A stretch of DNA of 64,000 nucleotides from Nitrospirota bacterium. Its GTDB lineage: Bacteria > Nitrospirota > Thermodesulfovibrionia > Thermodesulfovibrionales > JdFR-88. The stretch spans positions 1 through 64,000 of the forward strand of contig JAKBYX010000004.1 of assembly GCA_021840255.1 (NCBI GenBank). Reading direction: 5' to 3'. Both the position numbers and the translations under genes were made by a program. How positions within the stretch are numbered: the stretch's first letter is position 1; every line of letters starts with the position of its first letter. The notes below the pieces were generated by a model, which was given only the letters and a program-made list of their open reading frames with translations, was not told where the DNA came from and made no database searches. This document shows, piece by piece, positions 7,986 through 17,146 of the stretch.

Positions 7986-8990
7986 ATGAAGACGTTTAAT
8001 AAAAAATTAATATTAGTGCTCGTTCTTGCCGCATGGGCCTTTGCCTCATGCGCTCAGGACCAGGAGTACCAGCGGGTCATAAATAACGCGTACTCCGGGA
8101 AAGGCAGAGCCAGCCTGCTCAACAGCGAGCTCGTCAAAAGGGCGATGACGCAAGGGGCCCTTGATTCCACCAGGGATTACAGGCTTGGGCCGGAGGACCT
8201 GGTTCAGGTCAATGTCTTCCGGGTGGATGACCTCTCCTCTACCGTCCGTATAAGCCAGGCGGGCATGATAGAGCTTCCTCTTGTGAATGAGGTGAAGGCT
8301 GCGGGGCTGACGCCACCGGAACTGGAGGCGGCCATCGCCCGGAGGCTGAGGGCCTATATACAAGACCCGGTGGTAAACGTGTTCATAGAGGAATACCGCA
8401 GCCGGAGAATAACCGTTTTGGGGGCCGTGCATAACCCTCAGGTCTTCAGCGTATCGGGGCCAAAATATCTTCTGGACATGCTTTCAATGGCCGGGGGGCT
8501 CACAGACGAGGCCTCGAACCTATGTTTTATCAGCAGGCAGGCGGGGTCAGCCGGGGCAGATAAAGAAAAAACACTGAAGATAGACCTGAATGAACTTTTA
8601 ATGAAAGGGAATGCAGAGCTCAATATCCCGGTGAAATCGGGTGATGTCATAAACATCCCCCGCGCGGGGCGTTTCTTTGTGGACGGGGCGGTCGGGGCGC
8701 CGGGTTCCTTCTTACTTACCGGCAGCATCACTCTTACGCAGGCCATCAGCATGGCAAAGGGACTCAATTTCGAGGCAGTCAAGAGCATAAAGATATACAG
8801 AAACGCCGGGAGCGGCCGGAGGAAACTCCTTGTGGCGAATTATGACGCCATACTGGGCGGGAAGAGCCCCGATATTTACATAAAGGACAAGGACGTTATC
8901 ATAGTGCCCACAAGCAGCGTCAAGGAGTTTTTCAAGGGGCTGAGGAGCTCCATTTACACCCACTCGATATCGGTTGGAAGGGGATATTGA
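7986..8990 (+). CDS. Polysaccharide export lipoprotein (OPX family, Wza/GumB-like)
   Basis: OPX proteins form the periplasmic or outer-membrane part of the channel that exports the finished polymer. The N-terminus is a lipoprotein signal with a lipobox FASC, Cys at residue 22. The poly-export domain follows (YRLGPEDLVQVNVF near residue 63, then the PLVNEVKAAGLTPPELE pattern). Two SLBB-like segments come next, ITVLGAVHNPQ near residue 140 and FVDGAVGAPGSF near residue 230. The 334-residue length is on the short side of the family. Four bases separate it from the co-polymerase gene, its functional partner. Confidence 0.9.
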   Translation: MKTFNKKLILVLVLAAWAFASCAQDQEYQRVINNAYSGKGRASLLNSELVKRAMTQGALDSTRDYRLGPEDLVQVNVFRVDDLSSTVRISQAGMIELPLVNEVKAAGLTPPELEAAIARRLRAYIQDPVVNVFIEEYRSRRITVLGAVHNPQVFSVSGPKYLLDMLSMAGGLTDEASNLCFISRQAGSAGADKEKTLKIDLNELLMKGNAELNIPVKSGDVINIPRAGRFFVDGAVGAPGSFLLTGSITLTQAISMAKGLNFEAVKSIKIYRNAGSGRRKLLVANYDAILGGKSPDIYIKDKDVIIVPTSSVKEFFKGLRSSIYTHSISVGRGY

Positions 8991-8994
8991 ACGA

Positions 8995-11247
8995 ATGGAC
9001 AAGGAACTGCAGACATATGGCATAACTGGTAAACCCGCCGTACCGCAACCGACGGCTTCCGGCGAGCCCCTTGCGGGCCTACAGCGTGGGGAGAGCGAAA
9101 ATATCCATCTGAGGGATTATCTCCGAGTCCTTTCTGGAAGAAGGTGGGTCCTGGTCTCTTTTTTCACTTGCGTAATGGCGGCCGCGGTGGTATCCAATTT
9201 CATGGTGAAACCCGTCTACACCGCCACTGCGACCATAAAAATAGACAAAGGCACCCCAAACATACTGGCATTCAAGGGGGCCTATGAATCCGCGCAAAAT
9301 GACGATGGCTATTATCAGACGCAGTACAAGATACTTAAAAGCAGGAACATAGCGGCAAGGGTAATAAGAAAACTGAATTTAGGCCGCAACAGGGAATTCG
9401 CACCCGCAGGCGGTCCGTCAGCTTTCAAGGAAGGGGACGTGTTAAGCATTTTGCCGTTCTTCCAGGAAGACGGGGGCGGCGCAAACCAGGAGGGGATTAG
9501 CCAGGAGGGGACCGGCCAGGATGTTGTGAAGCCATTTTTAAAAAGAGTCAAGGTAAGCCCCGTTCCAAATTCACAGCTTGTGAACGTGAGTTTCTCCTCG
9601 CACGATCCCGCTCTTGCAAGGGATGCGGCAAACGCCATTGCCGGCGCTTACATAGATTATAACGTTGAGAGCACATACGATGCGGGCAGGCAAGCCAGGG
9701 GGTGGCTTGAACAGCAGATAAAGATCATGAAAGCCAGGCTCGAGGACTCCGAGGAGAATCTCAACCAGTACGCCGCAGACAACCAGATGCTCTATATAGA
9801 AGACAAAAACAGGATCAAGCAAAGCCTAGTGGACTATACGCTTGGCTATATGGCTGAGTCCCTGGATCAGGCGGTAGCCGAACGGATAGACAAGGAGTCG
9901 AGCTATACGGAGCTGAAGGACGCCGGGGAGGACAGCCGTGCGGTCATCGACAACTTGCTGATCCAGCAAATGAAGTCCCAGTATGCGACTCTGGTGGCGC
10001 AATACAATAACCAGCTGAAGACTTTCAAGCCCTCGTATCCGCAGATGAAGAACCTTCAAAGCCAGATCAGATCGATGGCAGCCTCCATCCGGGAAGATGA
10101 ACTGGGCATCTTCAAATCCATCAAAGGGGAGTACCTGGCGGCGTTGAAAAAGGAAAACCAGCTCAGGCGGGTCTTTGATTCCCAGAAGAAAGAGGCCATC
10201 GGCTTTCAGAGGAAAATGGTGGAGTATCAGATACTTAAGCGGGAGGTGGACACGAACCAGACCCTCTATCTGAGCCTGCTTCAGAGGCTGAAAGAGATCA
10301 GCGTTTCGGCCACCATGACCTCCACCAACATCCAGGTGCTGGACAGGGCCCGGTTACCCAAAATGCCGTCTGCGCCCCAAAAAGTGAGAAACCTTGTATT
10401 TGCGCTTTTCTTTGGTCTTACGGGCGGCGTCGGGGCGGCCTTCTTTGCGGAGTACCTGGACAATACGGTCAAGGACACCTCAGAGATAGAAAGGAACATG
10501 AAGCTGGCGCCTCTTGGCGCGATCCCCCACAGGAAAAAGATCGAAATGGAGGAACTCTCCCTGGTCTCCCATGCGGATAACAAGGGGCCCCTGGCCGAGG
10601 CGTTCCGCTCCGTAGGCACATTTATCCTTTTTTCATCAGCGGCGCGGCCTCCAAAGACAATACTTGTTACCAGTCCGAGGGAGGGCGATGGCAAAACCAC
10701 GGTGTCCTGCAACACCTCTATCGCCTTAACCAAATACCTGGGGAAAGGAATGATTATCGATGCGGACCTGAGGAAATCGAGCTTGCACCGTGTATTCGGC
10801 CTCGAAAACAGCAAGGGGCTTTCAACTTATCTTTCGGGGAACATGGAGTTTGCAGGAGAAGGGCTTATAAGGAGCACGCATGTTCCCGCCCTGGACATAA
10901 TCACGGCGGGCCCCGTTCCGCCAAACCCCTCCGAGCTTCTTGGCTCCCCCAGGATGAAGGAGCTGCTGGAGCGGCTGGGGGGTATGTACAATTTTGTGAT
11001 AATAGATTCGGCCCCCGTTCTGGGCATGGCGGATTCTGTCTGCCTTTGCAGCTTCGTGGACGGGGTAATAACCGTGGCGATGAGCGGCCGGACCACCAGA
11101 GACGCGCTAAGAGAGACCAAAAAGATCCTGGACTATGTGAACGCGAAGGTGCTTGGCCTGGTCATAAACGGCGTCAGGGGAAATGACATGCGCTACGGGT
11201 ACTATTCATATTATCCGGCTTACCCCCGCAATGACGGAAGGGTGTAA
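8995..11247 (+). CDS. Polysaccharide co-polymerase with BY-kinase domain (Wzc-like)
   Basis: This inner-membrane protein sets chain length and couples polymerisation to export through cycles of tyrosine autophosphorylation. An N-terminal Wzz domain with a membrane segment near residues 45-65 is followed by a long periplasmic coiled coil, a second membrane segment near residue 465 and a cytoplasmic kinase. The kinase shows Walker A (SPREGDGKTT, near residue 559), Walker A' (IIDADLRKSS) and Walker B (FVIIDSAP, near residue 667). The C-terminus carries a cluster of six tyrosines (RYGYYSYYPAYP), the expected phosphorylation site. A TTG at 8974 is in frame, but ATG at 8995 with AAGGGGA upstream is preferred. 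The cognate phosphatase is three genes downstream. Confidence 0.93.
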   Translation: MDKELQTYGITGKPAVPQPTASGEPLAGLQRGESENIHLRDYLRVLSGRRWVLVSFFTCVMAAAVVSNFMVKPVYTATATIKIDKGTPNILAFKGAYESAQNDDGYYQTQYKILKSRNIAARVIRKLNLGRNREFAPAGGPSAFKEGDVLSILPFFQEDGGGANQEGISQEGTGQDVVKPFLKRVKVSPVPNSQLVNVSFSSHDPALARDAANAIAGAYIDYNVESTYDAGRQARGWLEQQIKIMKARLEDSEENLNQYAADNQMLYIEDKNRIKQSLVDYTLGYMAESLDQAVAERIDKESSYTELKDAGEDSRAVIDNLLIQQMKSQYATLVAQYNNQLKTFKPSYPQMKNLQSQIRSMAASIREDELGIFKSIKGEYLAALKKENQLRRVFDSQKKEAIGFQRKMVEYQILKREVDTNQTLYLSLLQRLKEISVSATMTSTNIQVLDRARLPKMPSAPQKVRNLVFALFFGLTGGVGAAFFAEYLDNTVKDTSEIERNMKLAPLGAIPHRKKIEMEELSLVSHADNKGPLAEAFRSVGTFILFSSAARPPKTILVTSPREGDGKTTVSCNTSIALTKYLGKGMIIDADLRKSSLHRVFGLENSKGLSTYLSGNMEFAGEGLIRSTHVPALDIITAGPVPPNPSELLGSPRMKELLERLGGMYNFVIIDSAPVLGMADSVCLCSFVDGVITVAMSGRTTRDALRETKKILDYVNAKVLGLVINGVRGNDMRYGYYSYYPAYPRNDGRV

Positions 11248-11297
11248 AAACGCGCGGCAGGGTAATTATCGTCCTTGTCCATCTTCTAGGTCTTTTC

Positions 11298-12521
11298 ATG
11301 GTTTACAGGCTGGGCGCGGACTGCCTGGCGGATATTGCCTGCAGGTCCGGAAACCGCGTGGCCCTCAGCATCGCCTCCCGCGTGGACCCTGGCAATGCCA
11401 GGGTGCTTTATGGTCTGGCCCTCAAGAGCCACTATAGTCTGAAGAGACCGGAACTAGACAAGGCAATATGTCTGTACAAACTTGCTCTGGGCCGGGACCC
11501 TTTTTACGCCCAGGCGTGGTATCAGATGGCCCTTGCCTGCCGCCTGGCCGGAAAGAATTCAGACGCCGGGGATGATATGGCAAGGTATGAAATGCTCAGG
11601 GGTACCTACGAGGCGGACCTCTGGAACATAGGAGTGTTCAGGCTGGATGGCGGCCAGGAGGACCTGGCGGCGGCAGCCTTCAGAAGGTGCATTGAACTCA
11701 GGCCGGATTCTGAGGCCGGCGTATCGGGTCTCTTTCTTCTTATGAACACGCCTCAAAGCTATATGGCGGAAAAGGTGTTGCCTCGAACGGCCGAGGCCTA
11801 TTCCGGCTATATGGATTACCTGCTTGGCAGCAGGAGGACGGATGATGCCCTTTCTTTTTTCAGGCTTTCGAGTGGCTTTGTCAGCCCGGACCGCCTGGCC
11901 TCTCTTTGCAGGCTATTGATCGCAGACAGGCGCTCAGAAGAGGCCTGGGATTTTTGGCGGCAGTTTTTGGGTGGAGCCAGGGAAGCAGGTGTGGGAGGCC
12001 CTGGCGCCGGGGACCCGGTCATGATTAACGGGGGATTTGAGAGGCCGGTCGGGGCGGAAGATGAAACGTGTTTCGGCTGGAGGGCCAGGCGCGGACCGGG
12101 TCTTGATCTCTCATATGATGGGAATGTCCGGGCGGAAGGGAAAAGAAGCCTGCATATCGCGTTTGATGGTCGCAGGGAGCCCGGGTTTTGGTTGTGGCAG
12201 TACATAAGGGTGAAGCCGGACAGCTCATATGAGTTGAAGGCGGAAATCAGGACGCGCAATGTTATAACGGCAGGCGGCATATATCTTGAGGTCTGGAACC
12301 AGGCGTGCGGCGGTTATTATGCGCGCACGGCGGCGCTGAGGGGCACGGCGGATTGGAGGGAGATGCAGCTTGAGTTCAAGACCCCCATGGGATGCCGTTT
12401 GCTAAAGGCCGGCATATTAAGGCAGGAGGCCCTGAAGCTGGATCTTCAGGCGCCAAGCGATGTGTGGGTTGACGATGTCCGGATATCGCCTTTTCCGCCG
12501 CCCGCGGAACTGAAAAAATAA
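11298..12521 (+). CDS. TPR protein with C-terminal carbohydrate-binding-like domain
   Basis: The function is not established. Residues 20-190 show degenerate tetratricopeptide repeats (ARVLYGLALKSHYSL, YAQAWYQMALACRLAG, LAAAAFRRCIELRPDS), which mediate protein contacts. Residues 245-395 resemble a beta-sandwich carbohydrate-binding module (NGGFERPV, KRSLHIAF, GFWLWQYIRVKPDSSYEL). The bases just before the chosen ATG encode a hydrophobic stretch (RVIIVLVHLLGLF) in the same frame but contain no normal start codon, so either a rare start is used or the membrane anchor has been lost. It sits between the Wzc-like and Wzy genes and probably acts in assembly. Confidence 0.7.
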   Translation: MVYRLGADCLADIACRSGNRVALSIASRVDPGNARVLYGLALKSHYSLKRPELDKAICLYKLALGRDPFYAQAWYQMALACRLAGKNSDAGDDMARYEMLRGTYEADLWNIGVFRLDGGQEDLAAAAFRRCIELRPDSEAGVSGLFLLMNTPQSYMAEKVLPRTAEAYSGYMDYLLGSRRTDDALSFFRLSSGFVSPDRLASLCRLLIADRRSEEAWDFWRQFLGGAREAGVGGPGAGDPVMINGGFERPVGAEDETCFGWRARRGPGLDLSYDGNVRAEGKRSLHIAFDGRREPGFWLWQYIRVKPDSSYELKAEIRTRNVITAGGIYLEVWNQACGGYYARTAALRGTADWREMQLEFKTPMGCRLLKAGILRQEALKLDLQAPSDVWVDDVRISPFPPPAELKK

Positions 12522-12589
12522 AAAACAAAAAAAGCGGAAAGGCAAAAAAACAAAAAATAAAAAAATAAAAAAAGGAAAACAAAAAACCT
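12522..12589 (+). repeat. A-rich intergenic tract
   Basis: The 68 bases between the TPR gene and the polymerase gene are almost pure adenine on the + strand, broken by single C, G or T bases, with an AAAGGA that could serve as Shine-Dalgarno sequence for the TTG start at 12590. Similar A-rich spacers occur near 26360-26410 and 59705-59805. The tract would be a flexible, curved DNA segment and a weakly structured mRNA region. Confidence 0.6.
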
Positions 12590-14041
12590 TTGAGATACGA
12601 TCCCCTTTTTCTGGCTGTCACGGTAATGGTCTCTGTGCTGCTTTTTGGCTCCGTGGAGCCGTGGGCCGCAGGCCTGATAGGCCTGGCTGTAACAATGTAT
12701 TTCAACATCCGGGTCCATGATGCCAGGTTTTTGGACGGCATGGGACGCCCGTCCAAAGGGCCGCGGTGGAAAAAGGAGATCATCTGGGGTAAAGAATCCG
12801 GACCAGGGATCCCGTGGCGGGTTTTTGCTTTTTCCTGGCGCGGGGGGATGCTCATTTCCGCCGCAGGGTTCATGGCGGTTTCACTTTTGGGGCTGGCACC
12901 GCTTCCGGTTCGGACAATAGCTTTTTTTTCAAAAAAGGGATATGGGTTAATAGAGGGTCTTTCGCTGCAGCCGCCCGCATGGCACACCCTGAGCCTGGAT
13001 GGTCATCAGAGTGTGGAGGCGCTTTTAAGGCTTGCGATATGCGCCATGGTATTCATTATCGCGGAGAGGGCAGGCAGAGACAGGAAGGCCCTGAAACGGA
13101 CCTTTTCGATTCTCTCTTTTTTCGGTTTCGGTCTTGTTGTTTTTGCGGTCATTCAGAAATCCACGTGGGATGGCAGGCTCTACTGGTTCAGGGCGCTCCG
13201 GTACGGGAGGCATCCCTTTGGGCCATTTGTCAACCGGAACCATTTCGCGGGGTTTATGGGCATGCTTATTCCTCCGGGGCTCGCGCTGGCCTTTGAGGCC
13301 AGGAGGCCGGCTAAAACCGTGCTTTATGCCCTGCTGGCAGCGGTAATGGCCGCTGGCCTTTTTTACTCCCTTTCCAGAGGAGGAATAATTAGTTTTTTCG
13401 CCTCCATGCTCGTTTTCCTGGCGATGGCCAGACCGAAGAGCGGCAGGGCGGGGAACAGGGCCGTTTATTACGCGGTTTTTTGTTTTTTTGCGATTGCCCT
13501 TCTGTTTTATGTTTTTTATGGGGGGATCTCACCGTTGCTGGGCAGATTTGAAGAGGGTGGGCTCAGCTTTGGAACAAGACTGAAGGTATGGGAGGCGGCG
13601 CTGCGTGCTGCCTGGGACTTTAAATGGTTTGGCACCGGTCTTGGCACCTTCAGGGAGATATTCCCACTGTATAATCCAGGTCTGCAGAAGACCTTCGATT
13701 TCGCCCATAACGACTATATAAATCTTATTGCGGAAACGGGCCTGTGGGGCTTTTTTTTTCTGCTGGTTTTTTTTGCGTCATTCGCCAGGGGCGTATATAA
13801 TTATTACGGACGGCAAAAGCCATCTTACCTTACCGCCGGGCTGCTTGCATCCGTGGCTTATATGCTTGTCCACAGTTTTTTGGATTTCAATCTGCACATA
13901 CCTTCGAACGCGATCACTTTTTCTGTTGTTGCGGGGTTCGCCACAGCGCGCATCCATCTGAGAGGCGGGGGCGCCCGCCCCGGCGGAAGAGAGGACTTCG
14001 ATGGAACAAGGGCTTGCCCAAACGGGAAGCGGATTTATTGA
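12590..14041 (+). CDS. O-antigen ligase/polymerase family membrane protein (first Wzy candidate)
   Basis: Wzy-type proteins join repeat units on undecaprenyl carriers at the periplasmic face. This 483-residue protein is strongly hydrophobic, with roughly 10-12 membrane segments. It contains the typical motifs FVNRNHFAGF near residue 208, SLSRGGIISF near 260, and the periplasmic-loop signature GTGLGTFREIFPLYNP followed by HNDYINLIAETGLWG near residue 370. These belong to the Wzy_C/O-antigen ligase superfamily. It starts with TTG, and the next in-frame ATG is at 12626. The last 41 bases overlap the phosphatase gene. Confidence 0.82.
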   Translation: MRYDPLFLAVTVMVSVLLFGSVEPWAAGLIGLAVTMYFNIRVHDARFLDGMGRPSKGPRWKKEIIWGKESGPGIPWRVFAFSWRGGMLISAAGFMAVSLLGLAPLPVRTIAFFSKKGYGLIEGLSLQPPAWHTLSLDGHQSVEALLRLAICAMVFIIAERAGRDRKALKRTFSILSFFGFGLVVFAVIQKSTWDGRLYWFRALRYGRHPFGPFVNRNHFAGFMGMLIPPGLALAFEARRPAKTVLYALLAAVMAAGLFYSLSRGGIISFFASMLVFLAMARPKSGRAGNRAVYYAVFCFFAIALLFYVFYGGISPLLGRFEEGGLSFGTRLKVWEAALRAAWDFKWFGTGLGTFREIFPLYNPGLQKTFDFAHNDYINLIAETGLWGFFFLLVFFASFARGVYNYYGRQKPSYLTAGLLASVAYMLVHSFLDFNLHIPSNAITFSVVAGFATARIHLRGGGARPGGREDFDGTRACPNGKRIY

Positions 14042-14771
14042 CATACACTGCCACATATTGCCAGGGCTTGATGACGGCGCCAAGGACATGGCGCAGACGC
14101 TTGAGATGCTGAGGATCGCCGCAAAGGACGGCGTCGAGGGCATCGTGGCCTCCCCGCACATAAAATGCGGTGTCTATGACAACTCCAGGCAGACTATAAC
14201 CCGGGCCATTTGCGGCCTGAACGGGAGCGCAAAAAAGAACGGGGTCGAACTTTATCAAGGGGCGGACATTTATATTTCCAGGGGCCTGATAGAGGATGTC
14301 CGCAAGGGAGTTCTGCCCCTTATAAACGACAGGAATTATCTCTTGCTGGAGCTTCCCGATTATGTGCTTCCGCCCATCTCCGAGATCGAAAAAATGATAG
14401 CCGGCCTGAAGGTAAACGGGGTCACCCCGGTGATAACTCACCCGGAAAGGAACCTTGCCATACTGGAAGACGTCTCCATCGCCGGTAAGCTCATAAAGGC
14501 CGGCGCGGTATGCCAGCTCACCGCGGGCAGCATAACCGGGAGGTTCGGGGCCGCGGTCCGGAAGGCAAGTTTCAGGATGTTGAAAAAAAGCTTGGTCCAT
14601 GCCATTGCTTCGGACGCGCACGACACCAGGAGGCGCCCGCCCATCCTCTCGGAAGCACACTCCGTGGTTGCGTCAAAATTCGGCCAATCTCTCGCGAACG
14701 ACCTCTTCATACTGAACCCCCGAAGCATACTGAACGGGGACCCCCTGAATGGACATTATCCAAGGGCCTGA
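14001..14771 (+). CDS. PHP-type tyrosine-protein phosphatase (CpsB/YwqE family)
   Basis: It dephosphorylates the tyrosine cluster of the BY-kinase and so controls polymer assembly. The metal-binding PHP motif DIHCHILPGLDDG is at about residue 14, with further ligands in ASPHIKCG (near 50), ITHPERN (near 145) and IASDAHD (near 200). The 256-residue length is typical of the family. The ATG lies inside the 3' end of the polymerase gene, a 41-base overlap that suggests coupled translation. It is the last gene before the internal promoter of the locus. Confidence 0.9.
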   Translation: MEQGLAQTGSGFIDIHCHILPGLDDGAKDMAQTLEMLRIAAKDGVEGIVASPHIKCGVYDNSRQTITRAICGLNGSAKKNGVELYQGADIYISRGLIEDVRKGVLPLINDRNYLLLELPDYVLPPISEIEKMIAGLKVNGVTPVITHPERNLAILEDVSIAGKLIKAGAVCQLTAGSITGRFGAAVRKASFRMLKKSLVHAIASDAHDTRRRPPILSEAHSVVASKFGQSLANDLFILNPRSILNGDPLNGHYPRA

Positions 14772-14848
14772 GCCAACCTTTGGCGCACGCGGGTTCTTCT
14801 CTTATCTGAAATCCCAATCGCAAAGATAAAAAAACCTTAAATTTCCTC

Positions 14849-14877
14849 TTGACATCACTTTGCCCCCTACTTATACT
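14849..14877 (+). promoter_or_regulatory. Strong predicted sigma-70 promoter of the sugar-synthesis block
   Basis: TTGACA (14849-14854) and TATACT (14872-14877) are separated by exactly 17 bases, five of six and six of six matches to the consensus boxes. Transcription would start near 14884 and leave a leader of about 128 bases before the GTG at 15012. The ops-like element lies in that leader. Confidence 0.75.
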
Positions 14878-14970
14878 TAAATACAACTTAAGGTTGCTAT
14901 AGAAAAAATCTTCGGACCAATGTATCTGCCATTTCAGTTTCAACGCAAGGGCGGCCAAAAAATAGGCCAT

Positions 14971-14982
14971 GGCGGTAGCATG
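14971..14982 (+). promoter_or_regulatory. ops-like element (RfaH recruitment site)
   Basis: GGCGGTAGCATG matches the E. coli ops consensus GGCGGTAGNNTN. It sits about 87 bases after the predicted transcription start and 30 bases before the first gene of the sugar-synthesis block, the position ops takes in RfaH-controlled operons. Flanking bases (GGCCATG on the left, CATGCC on the right) can pair around it with one bulged base and present the element in a loop, as described for ops DNA. The RfaH-like gene of the locus is its obvious partner. Confidence 0.7.
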
Positions 14983-15011
14983 CCTAAAACTGCAAAGGAG
15001 GAGAGATCCCG

Positions 15012-16013
15012 GTGAATGGCGCGTGGCTCATTACGGGTGGGTGCGGGTTCATAGGTTCCAATCTCGCGGCACATATTCTGAAAAATCATGGCGGCACAAG
15101 GATCAGGGTCCTGGATAACCTTAATCAGGGCTCCGTAGGTGCGATGGTATCAACGATCCGTTTTAACTGCGAAATGGGAGACCCCCTTGCCAATGTCTCC
15201 GTTTCCGTGGGGGATATAAAGGATTACGGCGTCTGCGCTGAAAGCGTCGAGGGGGTGGACACGGTTGTGCACCTGGCTGCGAACACGGGGGTGGCCCAGT
15301 CGGTCGATGACCCAAGGGCGGATATGGAGACAAACGTGATAGGTACCCTCAATATGCTTGAGGCCTCAAGGCAGGCCGGTGTGAAAAAATTCATCTTTGC
15401 CTCTTCGGGTGCTCCGGTCGGAGAAGTCGAGCCTCCCATACACGAGGACAAGGCGCCCAAACCGGTTTCACCGTACGGCGCCAGCAAACTGGCGGGCGAG
15501 GCCTATTGCCAGGCCTACTGGCGGTCATATGGACTGCCCACGATCTCTCTCAGGTTCGGGAACGTTTACGGCCCGGGTTGCAAGCACAAGGACAGTGTCG
15601 TCGCCAGATTTCTGAGGCGGGCCCTTGCCGGAAAACCCCTGGAGATATACGGGGACGGCGATCAGACGAGGGACTTCATTTATATAGACGACATCGTAAG
15701 GGCGATCTCATTGGCTGGGCAGCCCGGCCTAGGGGGTGAGGTCTTCCAGATAGCCACCCACCGGGAGACGACGGTAAACGAGGTAGCCCAAAGCATAAGG
15801 CGTCTCGTTGAAAAAAGGACCGGCAGGAAGGTCGGCATATTTTTCGGCAAGAAGAGGCGGGGGGACGTAAAAAGGAATTATTCGGACATCTCGAAGGCGA
15901 AACGCATGCTGGGGTTCGATCCTCGCTTCAGCATGTCCCAGGGACTTGAAAAGACCCTTGAATATTACCTGAGGGAGGGACCTGTAAGCGAAGGCAGGCT
16001 CAAGGCGGTTTGA
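15012..16013 (+). CDS. NAD-dependent nucleotide-sugar epimerase (extended SDR, GalE-like)
   Basis: This is a cytoplasmic nucleotide-sugar epimerase or dehydratase supplying an EPS precursor. The Rossmann glycine motif TGGCGFIGSN begins at residue 8, followed by DNLNQGS, HLAANTGV and the catalytic YGASK pair near residue 157. The segment RDFIYIDDIVRA near 220 is typical of GalE/RmlB-type enzymes. The usual Ser/Thr-Ser before Tyr reads SSGAPVG here rather than SSAAVYG, which leaves the exact substrate open. The GTG start has a perfect AAGGAGG upstream. It is the first gene after the ops-like leader. Confidence 0.82.
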   Translation: MNGAWLITGGCGFIGSNLAAHILKNHGGTRIRVLDNLNQGSVGAMVSTIRFNCEMGDPLANVSVSVGDIKDYGVCAESVEGVDTVVHLAANTGVAQSVDDPRADMETNVIGTLNMLEASRQAGVKKFIFASSGAPVGEVEPPIHEDKAPKPVSPYGASKLAGEAYCQAYWRSYGLPTISLRFGNVYGPGCKHKDSVVARFLRRALAGKPLEIYGDGDQTRDFIYIDDIVRAISLAGQPGLGGEVFQIATHRETTVNEVAQSIRRLVEKRTGRKVGIFFGKKRRGDVKRNYSDISKAKRMLGFDPRFSMSQGLEKTLEYYLREGPVSEGRLKAV

Positions 16014-16060
16014 AGAAAAAGATTGGAAAATCAAAAGGCATCTCTTTCGGAGGGAATATT

Positions 16061-17146
16061 TTGAAAGATTTTTACAGCGGGAAAAAGATTCTCGTGACGG
16101 GGGCCGCAGGCACGGTGGGCAGCGAGATTGTGAGGCAGCTTCATGCATTCGGGCCGTCTGAGCTGAGGTTGGTGGACAACAACGAGTCGGCGCTTTTTTT
16201 TCTTATGGAGCGGTATAAAAGCAGGAACATCTTTTGTTTCCTTGGGGACGTCCGGGACCCCGGAAAACTGAAGAAGCTCTCCGAGGGCCTGGACATAATC
16301 ATCCACTGCGCGGCGTTCAAGCACGTCATCCTTTCCGAATACAACCCTTTCGACGTGGCCCAGACGAACATCTTCGGTGTTGAGAACATCATACGGTCCG
16401 CGAAGGCCGGCGGGGTCAAGCACGTCCTTTTCACAAGCAGCGACAAAGCGGTAAACCCGACGAACGTCATGGGTACGTCAAAGCTGATGGGAGAGCGCCT
16501 TATCACCGCCGCCAACGCCCTCAAAAACGGCGATGGGACCATATTCAGCAGCTCGCGCTTTGGCAATGTGATCGGATCGAGGGGCTCTGTGGTGCCCCTG
16601 TTCATCAGCCAGATCAGAAAGGGCGGTCCCGTCACGCTTACCGATAAAAGGATGACCCGTTTTATCATGAGCATCCGGGCATCGGCAACTCTTGTGCTGA
16701 AGGCGCTCACACAGGCAAGAGGCGGAGAGGTATTCGTCACCAAGATGCCTGTGGCAAGGATCTCCGACTTGGCCCAGGTATTGATAGAGACAATGGCCCC
16801 AAGGTTCGGGTACAAACCGTCGGCGATCAGGACGGTCGAGATAGGGGCGAAACCCGGAGAGAAACTCTATGAGGAACTCATGAGCGACGAAGAGGTCTCC
16901 CGGTCCATGGAGTTGAAGGACATGTTTGTGATAACCCCGGCTTTCAAATCGATCTACCAGTCGATCGATTATTCCTACCCAGATGTTGTTTCAATGGGAC
17001 TGACAAAATCCTACGTATCGGCAACTGAAAAACCCATGGGAAAGGATGACATCAGGGATTATCTGCTTAAAAACGGCCTTCTAGACGATATCTGGGGCGG
17101 CCAGACGGGCAGGACGGAATCTTTTTTGACGGAGGGAGCAGCGTGA
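16061..17146 (+). CDS. UDP-N-acetylglucosamine 4,6-dehydratase-like protein (PseB/CapD family)
   Basis: The enzyme likely converts a UDP-HexNAc to its 4-keto-6-deoxy form for the repeat unit. It is a single-domain SDR with VTGAAGTVGSE near residue 12 and the Ser-Met-Lys type active site SSDKAVNPTNVMGTSK near residue 125, which replaces the usual Tyr with Met as in the CapD/FlaA1/PseB family. RFGNVIGSRGSVVPLF is also diagnostic. I chose the TTG at 16061 because GGAGGG lies six bases upstream and the protein then begins right before the Rossmann strand. A TTG at 16010 would add 17 residues. The gene after it overlaps by four bases. Confidence 0.85.
   Translation: MKDFYSGKKILVTGAAGTVGSEIVRQLHAFGPSELRLVDNNESALFFLMERYKSRNIFCFLGDVRDPGKLKKLSEGLDIIIHCAAFKHVILSEYNPFDVAQTNIFGVENIIRSAKAGGVKHVLFTSSDKAVNPTNVMGTSKLMGERLITAANALKNGDGTIFSSSRFGNVIGSRGSVVPLFISQIRKGGPVTLTDKRMTRFIMSIRASATLVLKALTQARGGEVFVTKMPVARISDLAQVLIETMAPRFGYKPSAIRTVEIGAKPGEKLYEELMSDEEVSRSMELKDMFVITPAFKSIYQSIDYSYPDVVSMGLTKSYVSATEKPMGKDDIRDYLLKNGLLDDIWGGQTGRTESFLTEGAA

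Noticed and set aside
16010-16060. Upstream TTG start for the PseB/CapD-like gene
   Set aside because: The TTG at 16061 has GGAGGG at ideal spacing and gives the family's usual N-terminus; the upstream start has no ribosome site.
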